A stretch of 17,841 bases of DNA from an uncultured Collinsella sp. (GTDB taxonomy: Bacteria > Actinomycetota > Coriobacteriia > Coriobacteriales > Coriobacteriaceae), in NCBI GenBank assembly GCA_900542965.1, contig UQPY01000039.1, forward strand, positions 1 to 17,841, read 5' to 3'. How positions within the stretch are numbered: position 1 is the first letter of the stretch; every line of letters begins with the position of its first letter. The notes beneath the pieces are model-generated. The model searched no databases and was not told where the DNA came from. It was given only the letters and a program-made list of their open reading frames with translations. Shown here one piece after another: positions 13,108 through 17,841 of this stretch. A program made the translations under genes and the position numbers.

Positions 13108-13503
13108 ATGTCTCACGATATTTGCCCCGATACCGGGGAACCATGCACTTGCGATGGGTCCGAGCCTTGCACCTGCGGCTGTGGCGGCTGTGGACATACG
13201 GCCGAGGAAGAGGCAGCGGCGGCTGCGTATCGCGAGTCGCACCGTGAGGCCTCGTTTGGCGATGCCCCTGATCACGAACGCAAGATCATCGTTTCGTTCG
13301 ATAGCACCTTCGATGTGATGGAATGCGAGCAGCTGTGCCTGGATGCCGGCGTGCCCGGGCGCATTATGCCTTTGCCCGGCTCCATTACCGCCGGCTGCGG
13401 GCTGTGCTGGGCCATGCCGTTCTCGGGCGATGCGCTCGCCGCCTTCCGCGCTGCCACCGAAGGTCGCATAACCCCTGCCGACTACCATCAGCTCGTCCTC
13501 TAG
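13108..13503 (+). CDS. DUF3343 'putative Se/S carrier' protein with Cys-rich N-terminus
   Basis: Residues about 57-125 match the DUF3343 family (Pfam name: putative Se/S carrier protein-like): 'IIVSFDSTFDVMECEQ', then 'AGVPGRIMPLP' and 'ITAGCGLCWAM' with C97 and C100. The family is small (usually about 80-90 residues) and is found with selenium genes; its chemistry is unproven. This copy adds about 50 residues at the N-terminus, with seven Cys (6, 13, 15, 21, 23, 25, 28) and H30 within 25 residues, including a repeated EPCTC (11-15, 19-23), followed by an Ala/Glu-rich linker. It could bind metal or carry sulfur or selenium; that is inference. ATG 13108 follows mobA by 15 bases with a GGAG site, so the two are probably co-transcribed, close to selC. 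Confidence 0.85.
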   Translation: MSHDICPDTGEPCTCDGSEPCTCGCGGCGHTAEEEAAAAAYRESHREASFGDAPDHERKIIVSFDSTFDVMECEQLCLDAGVPGRIMPLPGSITAGCGLCWAMPFSGDALAAFRAATEGRITPADYHQLVL

Positions 13504-13526
13504 CCACCACGCCACCACGCCACCAC
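13503..13526 (+). repeat. Three tandem copies of GCCACCAC
   Basis: The 8-mer GCCACCAC occurs three times head to tail, starting with the last base of the DUF3343 stop codon. It runs straight into the motif at 13527. Confidence 0.9.
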
Positions 13527-13542
13527 AAAGGTGCCTGTCCCC
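13527..13542 (+). repeat. AAAGGTGCCTGTCCCC motif, likely dispersed REP-type repeat
   Basis: AAAGGTGCCTGTCCCC, flanked by CCACCAC on the left and AATGTGG on the right, resembles a motif I recall recurring in intergenic regions of gut Gram-positive genomes. There is only one copy in this window, so its repeat nature rests on memory, not on this sequence. The rest of the gap to gdhA has no gene. Confidence 0.4.
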
Positions 13543-13710
13543 AATGTGGCGGCTTGGAACACGTGGACGAAACAGGTTTGAAACACGGGTTTTGCATGTC
13601 GGGCGCTCAAAAACGCCTCTACCTGCATCGTAATCAAAACGAAACATCTGCTCGTCTGCTTATGCGAAACTTTCCCGCAACAGTGCGATATTATCCATAC
13701 TCGATAAAGT

Positions 13711-13733
13711 TCGCGGCGCATAGGGTGCCGCGA
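13711..13733 (+). promoter_or_regulatory. Hairpin in the gdhA leader
   Basis: TCGCGGCGC (13711-13719) pairs with GTGCCGCGA (13725-13733), nine pairs with one G-T, around a 5-base loop. It lies 34 bases before gdhA; a T-run begins six bases after the stem. A TATTAT at 13689-13694 could be the -10, but no -35 is convincing. It may be an attenuator or an mRNA stabiliser. Confidence 0.45.
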
Positions 13734-13767
13734 CCAACATTTTTCGTTTCCCATCATTGGAGGAAGC

Positions 13768-15123
13768 ATGAGCTACACGCAGAAAGTTCTCGACGAGCTC
13801 AAGGCCCGCTATCCCGAGCAGCCTGAGTTCATCCAGGCCGCGACCGAGATCCTCGGCACCATCCAGCCGGCGCTCGACGCCCATCCCGAGTACGAGGAGG
13901 CCGCCCTGCTTGAGCGCCTCGTCGAGCCCGAGCGCATCGTTATGTTCCGTGTCCCCTGGGTCGATGACCAGGGCAAGGTCCAGGTCAACCGCGGCTATCG
14001 TGTCGAGTTCAACTCTGCCATTGGACCCTACAAGGGCGGTCTGCGCTTTAACCCGACGGTCACCCTGGGTATGCTCAAGTTCCTGGGCTTGGAGCAGATC
14101 CTCAAGAACAGCCTGACCACCCTTCCCATGGGCGGCGGCAAGGGCGGCTCCGACTTTGACCCCAAGGGCAAGTCCAACAACGAGATCATGCACTTCTGCC
14201 AGTCCTTCATGACCGAGCTCTACCGCCACATCGGCCCCAACACCGACGTTCCCGCCGGCGACCTGGGCGTTGGCGGCCGCGAGGTTGCCTACCTGTTCGG
14301 TCAGTACAAGCGCCTGACCAACGAGTGGACCGGCGTCCTTACCGGCAAGGGCCTCTCCTTTGGCGGCTCGCTCGCCCGTACCGAGGCCACCGGTTACGGT
14401 CTGGTCTACTTTGTGGACGAGTACCTCAAGAGCCGTGGCGACTCCTTCGAGGGCAAGAACGTCGTCGTTCACGGCTCCGGTAACGTCGCCATCTACGCGG
14501 TCCAGAAGGTCGCTCAGCTCGGCGGCAAGGTGCTGGCCTGCTCCGACACCCATGGCTGGGTCGAGGATCCCGACGGCATCGACTACACCGTGCTCGAGCA
14601 TGTCTACAACCAGAAGCGCTCCGGCCACGACAAGGGCGTTACGCTTGCTATGTACGTCGACGAGAAGCCCAATGCCACCTGGCACGAGGGCGACGGCCGC
14701 GGCGTTTGGCAGCTGCCCTGCGACATCGCGCTGCCCTGCGCTCGCGAGAACACGCTGCTGCTCGAGGATGCCCAGGCGCTCGTCGCCAACGGCTGCAAGG
14801 TGGTCGGCGAGGGCGCGAACATGCCCACGACCATCGAGGCCACGACCTACTTCCAGGAGAACGGCGTCGCCTTCATGCCCGGTAAGGCTGCCAACGCCGG
14901 CGGCGTGCTCGTGTCCGGCCTCGAGATGAGCCAGAACGCCGAGCACCTGTCCTGGACCTTCGAGGAGGTCGACGGTAAGCTCGAGCAGCTCATGCGCGGC
15001 ATGTTCCACAACGTGGACGACACCGCCAAGGAGTACGGCGAGGAGGGCAACTTCGTCATGGGCGCCAACATCGCCGGCTTCCTGAAGGTCGCCGACGCCA
15101 TGCTCGCCCAGGGCGTCTGCTAA
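13768..15123 (+). CDS. gdhA: Glutamate dehydrogenase (hexameric, probably NADP-dependent)
   Basis: Interconverts 2-oxoglutarate plus ammonia and glutamate. The 451-residue length and sequence fit the small hexameric GDH class. Motifs include 'YRVEFNSAIGPYKGGLRF' with K89, 'PMGGGKGGSDFDPKG' with catalytic K125, 'PAGDLGVGGRE' with D165, and a Rossmann 'VVVHGSGNVAIYAVQ' for the dinucleotide. NADP preference is inferred from overall likeness to bacterial biosynthetic GDHs, not from a decisive residue. ATG 13768 has a strong GGAGGA site six bases upstream. Codon use is strikingly biased (nearly all C or G in third positions, CTG/CTC, CGC), which suggests high expression. It is monocistronic, with a leader hairpin and its own terminator. 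Confidence 0.96.
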   Translation: MSYTQKVLDELKARYPEQPEFIQAATEILGTIQPALDAHPEYEEAALLERLVEPERIVMFRVPWVDDQGKVQVNRGYRVEFNSAIGPYKGGLRFNPTVTLGMLKFLGLEQILKNSLTTLPMGGGKGGSDFDPKGKSNNEIMHFCQSFMTELYRHIGPNTDVPAGDLGVGGREVAYLFGQYKRLTNEWTGVLTGKGLSFGGSLARTEATGYGLVYFVDEYLKSRGDSFEGKNVVVHGSGNVAIYAVQKVAQLGGKVLACSDTHGWVEDPDGIDYTVLEHVYNQKRSGHDKGVTLAMYVDEKPNATWHEGDGRGVWQLPCDIALPCARENTLLLEDAQALVANGCKVVGEGANMPTTIEATTYFQENGVAFMPGKAANAGGVLVSGLEMSQNAEHLSWTFEEVDGKLEQLMRGMFHNVDDTAKEYGEEGNFVMGANIAGFLKVADAMLAQGVC

Positions 15124-15149
15124 ACCCTGCCTGACACAGCATTTGATAA

Positions 15150-15180
15150 GGCTCCCAGTCATCGCGGCTGGGAGCCTTTT
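15150..15180 (+). terminator. Rho-independent terminator of gdhA
   Basis: GGCTCCCAG (15150-15158) pairs perfectly with CTGGGAGCC (15168-15176), loop TCATCGCGG, followed by TTTTCT. It lies 26 bases after the gdhA stop. Confidence 0.93.
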
Positions 15181-15200
15181 CTATCCCGCCGGCCTCCTCA

Positions 15201-15271
15201 TAGCTTGCGGTGAAATACGGACTGTTTGGCGCTCTGAATCCGCCAAACAGTCCGTATTTCACCGCAAGTTA
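15201..15271. repeat. 28-bp perfect palindrome (same family as the repeat after selB)
   Basis: Arms 15204-15231 and 15241-15268 are perfect reverse complements over 28 bases with a 9-base loop. Adding one G-T position, pairing extends to 31 bases (15201-15271). The outer TTGCGGTGAAATA is identical to the selB-downstream repeat while the inner arm differs. It is placed after a gdhA terminator and before the hydroxylase promoter. There is no U-tract. Confidence 0.92.
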
Positions 15272-15319
15272 TGGATGGGTGGGTGGATTTTGTCCTGCAA
15301 CAGCGTGCGGCCCCTCGTT

Positions 15320-15328
15320 TGGTACACT
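15320..15328 (+). promoter_or_regulatory. Putative extended -10 promoter for the molybdenum hydroxylase operon
   Basis: TGG followed by TACACT (15320-15328) fits an extended -10, 25 bases before the ATG of the FAD subunit. The local string GTTTGGTA-x-A-x-T is shared with the selC promoter. No -35 hexamer was found. Confidence 0.45.
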
Positions 15329-15352
15329 TAAAGGTACTGGACAAGTGAAGAG

Positions 15353-16267
15353 ATGGGGGAGAACGTGCTCAAGTTCGGTACCTACGTCCGTGTTGGAAAC
15401 GCGGCCGAAGCCTATGAGCTCTTGCAGAAAAACCGCAACAACAAGATTGTGGGCGGCGGCATCTGGATGCGCCTGGGTTCGCGTCGCGTGGCGACGGCGA
15501 TTGACCTTTCGGCCTGCGGACTCGATCAGATCGAGGAGACCGAGACCGAGTTTCGCATCGGTGCCATGTGCACCCTGCGCCAGCTCGAGCGCCATGCCGG
15601 GCTCAACGCGCTTGTCAACAATATCTTTGAATTTGCCGTCCACGATATCGTGGGCGTGCAGCTGCGCAACACCGCCACGGTGGGCGGTAGCATCTACGGC
15701 CGCTTCGGTTTCTCGGACGTGCTCTCGGCTTTCCTGGCGCTTGATTCCTATGTTGAGCTGACGGGCGCCGGCCGCGTGCCGCTCGCCGAGTTTGTCGAAA
15801 TGGGCTACGTGCGCGACGTGATTGAGCACGTGGTGGTCGTCAAGCACGACTACCGCGCGAGCTACGAGGCCGTGCGCAAGGCCGCGACCGATTTCCCCTC
15901 GCTTAATGTCACCGCCGCCTGGTGGGACAACTCCTGGCACGTCACTGTGGGCGCCCGTCCGCTGCGCGCGACACTGCTGCAGGGCGAGGCATGCGGCGTC
16001 GTGAACGAGCAGCCTTCAGAGGACGAGCTTCGCGCCCTCGCCGTGTCCGTGCGCGCGCTGAGCTACGGCACCAACATGTGGGGCTCGGCCGAGTACCGCC
16101 GTCGCATCTCGGCCCCGCTGGCGATCCAAGCCGTGCGCCGCGCCGCCGGCATCGAGCTTTCGGCCGCGCTTGCCCGCGACCTCGAGACCGTCGAGATCCC
16201 CAAGTTTGCCACGGATGAGTATTCCTGCCGCCGCGTGCCCGGCGTCGATTCTAGCGAGGTGCGCTAA
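15353..16267 (+). CDS. Molybdenum hydroxylase FAD-binding subunit (xanthine dehydrogenase family)
   Basis: The 304-residue FAD subunit of a CoxM/XdhB-type complex takes electrons from the [2Fe-2S] centres. The FAD-binding loops are seen: 'KIVGGGIWMRLG' (31-42) and 'NTATVGGSIYGRFGFSDV' (106-123), the latter matching the family TVGGN with Ser for Asn. The C-terminal third is the CO dehydrogenase flavoprotein C-terminal fold ('SYEAVRKAATDFPSLNVTAAW'). ATG 15353 is preceded only by a weak GAAGAG; a GTG at 15365 after GGGGGAG is too close to that site. The stop overlaps the next start (TAATG), giving a coupled operon. The substrate (purine or other heterocycle) cannot be told from this subunit. 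Confidence 0.9.
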   Translation: MGENVLKFGTYVRVGNAAEAYELLQKNRNNKIVGGGIWMRLGSRRVATAIDLSACGLDQIEETETEFRIGAMCTLRQLERHAGLNALVNNIFEFAVHDIVGVQLRNTATVGGSIYGRFGFSDVLSAFLALDSYVELTGAGRVPLAEFVEMGYVRDVIEHVVVVKHDYRASYEAVRKAATDFPSLNVTAAWWDNSWHVTVGARPLRATLLQGEACGVVNEQPSEDELRALAVSVRALSYGTNMWGSAEYRRRISAPLAIQAVRRAAGIELSAALARDLETVEIPKFATDEYSCRRVPGVDSSEVR

Positions 16268-17841
16268 TGGCTGCCAAACTCATCGATCTTTCCTTTACGC
16301 TCAACGGCCGTAAGGTCAAGGTTCAGGTTGCCCCCGACACCATACTCTTTGCGCTGCTGCGCGAGCAGGGCTGCGCGTCGGTGCGCTGCGCCTGCGAGAC
16401 CACCAACTGCGGCCTGTGTACGGTGTGGCTCGACGGCGACCCGGTGCTCAGCTGCTCGGTTCCCGCCGCGCGCGTCGAGGGCCACACCATCACCACGCTC
16501 GAGGGCCTCAAGGCCGAGTCCGAGGCGCTCGCCCGCGCGATGGCTGCCGAAGGCGCCGAGCAGTGCGGTTTTTGCGCCCCCGGCCTCATCATGAACGTGC
16601 TGGCGCTCGCCCGCGCCGCCAAGGAGGACCCGAGCCTCGTCGCCACGCGCGAGGAGCTCTCGCGTCAGCTCGCCGGCAACCTCTGCCGTTGCAGCGGCTA
16701 CGAGAGCCAGCTGCGCGCTATCGTCCGCTTTCTCAACGAGTCCGGCGTGCAGGTGGGCTTTGAGATGCCCGAGCTGCCGGTCAACGACACGAGCTGCGAC
16801 GGCGTCTCCTACAAGCAGATTACCCACAAGCAGCCCAAGAAGGACTCGAAGGCCCTGCTCGAGGGCCGTCCCGTCTACACGGGCGACCTGGTGCCCGCCG
16901 GTGCCCTCATCGTCAAGCTCAAGCGCAGTCCCTACGCCCGCGCCAAGATCCGCTCCATCGACACGTCGCGCGCCCTGAAGGTGCCCGGCGTCGTGGGCGT
17001 CTATACCTACGAGGACGTGCCCCAGCGCCGCTTTACCATTGCCGGCCAGAGCTATCCGCAGCCCTCGCCGTATGACCGCCTGATCCTCGAGAACCTCGTG
17101 CGCTATCAAAACGAGGAGGTGGCGATCGTCGCCGCCGAGACCGAGGAGGCCGCCGACAAGGCCCTCAAGCTCATCAAGGTCGACTACGAGGTGCTGGAGC
17201 CCCTGCTCGACTTTACCCAGGCACTCGATAACGACATCGTGGTCCACCCCGAGGGCGACGTGACCTTTATGTTCCCGCAGGGCGGCGACGTCTCGCGCAA
17301 CCTGGTGTGCAGCGGTACCAGCGACTTCGGCGACCTGGACGAAGCCTTCGCCCAGAGCGACATCGTCTTTGAGCGCACCTACACCAGCCAGGCCACGCAG
17401 ACCGCGCCCATGGAGACCTTCCGCGCCTTCGCGACGACCGACGCGTTCGGGCGTATCTCGGTGACCACCTCCACGCAGGTGCCCTTCCACGTGCGCCGCA
17501 TGGTCGCTCAGTCGCTCGATATCCCGCAGTCGCAGGTGCAGGTCATTAAGCCGCGCATCGGCGGTGGCTTTGGCTCCAAGCAGACGGGCTGCTGCGAGAT
17601 CTTCGTGGCATTCGTCACCCAGCAGACCGGTCGTCCGAGCTACTGCTGCTACACCCGCGAGGAGACCATCACCGCGGGCAACTCGCGCCACCAGATGCAG
17701 ATGACCGTTAAGCTGGGCGCCATGAACGACGGCACCATCACGGCCATCGATCTGCACACGCTGTCCAACGCCGGCGCGTATGGCGAGCACGCTACCACGA
17801 CGATCGGCCTTTCGGGCCACAAGAGCCTGCCTATTTACAAC
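16267..17841 (+). CDS. Molybdenum hydroxylase fused [2Fe-2S]-molybdopterin subunit, 3' truncated by window
   Basis: 525 residues are present and the frame is still open at the window end. Residues 1 to about 155 are the two-cluster iron-sulfur domain: C43-x4-C48-x2-C51-x11-C63 and C100-x2-C103 with C140-x-C142. Extra Cys at 36 and 41 sit before the first cluster. From about residue 180 the xanthine dehydrogenase-type molybdopterin domain starts ('GRPVYTGDL', 'KLKRSPYARAKI', 'PGVVGVYTYEDVP'). 'RIGGGFGSKQTG' (430-440) is the molybdenum-site glycine loop. FAD is on the separate upstream gene, so this FeS-Mo fusion resembles E. coli XdhD and clostridial purine hydroxylases. Full length should be about 850 residues. 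Selenium dependence is possible but not shown; the accessory genes would lie beyond the edge. Confidence 0.93.
   Translation, partial: MAAKLIDLSFTLNGRKVKVQVAPDTILFALLREQGCASVRCACETTNCGLCTVWLDGDPVLSCSVPAARVEGHTITTLEGLKAESEALARAMAAEGAEQCGFCAPGLIMNVLALARAAKEDPSLVATREELSRQLAGNLCRCSGYESQLRAIVRFLNESGVQVGFEMPELPVNDTSCDGVSYKQITHKQPKKDSKALLEGRPVYTGDLVPAGALIVKLKRSPYARAKIRSIDTSRALKVPGVVGVYTYEDVPQRRFTIAGQSYPQPSPYDRLILENLVRYQNEEVAIVAAETEEAADKALKLIKVDYEVLEPLLDFTQALDNDIVVHPEGDVTFMFPQGGDVSRNLVCSGTSDFGDLDEAFAQSDIVFERTYTSQATQTAPMETFRAFATTDAFGRISVTTSTQVPFHVRRMVAQSLDIPQSQVQVIKPRIGGGFGSKQTGCCEIFVAFVTQQTGRPSYCCYTREETITAGNSRHQMQMTVKLGAMNDGTITAIDLHTLSNAGAYGEHATTTIGLSGHKSLPIYN

Noticed and set aside
13503..13526. CRISPR-like repeat
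   Set aside because: The three 8-base copies are directly adjacent with no spacers and no cas genes are present.
13660..15162. 500-codon minus-strand open frame opposite gdhA
   Set aside because: Long antisense frames opposite GDH genes arise from strong third-position GC bias. The product is a Leu/Val/Gly/His-rich string without a family match by eye.

Overview
The window is high-GC, mostly plus-strand bacterial DNA that reads like an anaerobic gut Actinomycetota of the Coriobacteriia, most likely Collinsella. This is an inference from gene content, codon bias and repeat style; no rRNA or marker gene is present to prove it. The first 16 bases are not genomic: they match the Tn5/Nextera mosaic-end adapter, so the left edge is a sequencing-library artefact at a contig end.

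Region 1 (17-6088) is the 3' part of a Hyf/Hyc-type formate hydrogenlyase operon. It runs hyfF (5' truncated), hyfG (NuoC-NuoD-like NiFe large subunit), hyfH (ferredoxin), hyfI (small subunit), a hycH/hyfJ-like maturation gene, the hycI endoprotease and a focA/focB formate channel, and closes with a strong terminator. The genes are spaced by a few bases or overlap. A formate dehydrogenase is not in the window.

Region 2 (6153-8270) is a stand-alone bis-MGD molybdopterin oxidoreductase with an N-terminal [4Fe-4S] cluster and a probable Cys molybdenum ligand.

Region 3 (8271-13503) is a selenium/molybdenum block. It holds selA and selB (overlapping), a 440-base stretch filled with three different inverted-repeat elements, selC (tRNA-Sec, anticodon TCA, encoded CCA) with an extended -10 promoter and its own terminator, mobA, and a DUF3343 'putative Se/S carrier' gene with an unusual Cys-rich N-terminus. 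The tRNA-Sec sits inside a false upstream extension of the mobA reading frame.

Region 4 (13504-15180) is gdhA (hexameric glutamate dehydrogenase) with a leader hairpin and a terminator. A 28-bp perfect palindrome follows, of the same family as one found after selB.

Region 5 (15320-17841) starts a molybdenum hydroxylase (xanthine dehydrogenase family) operon: an FAD subunit, then a fused [2Fe-2S]-molybdopterin subunit that runs off the right edge.

Together the genes supply H2 and CO2 production from formate, the selenocysteine machinery normally needed by a selenium formate dehydrogenase, the MGD cofactor for molybdoenzymes, and at least two further molybdoenzymes. The most interesting leads are the Cys-rich Se/S carrier beside selC-mobA, the palindrome family whose two copies differ in sequence but keep their pairing, the structured elements between selB and selC, and the altered G4 motif in SelB.
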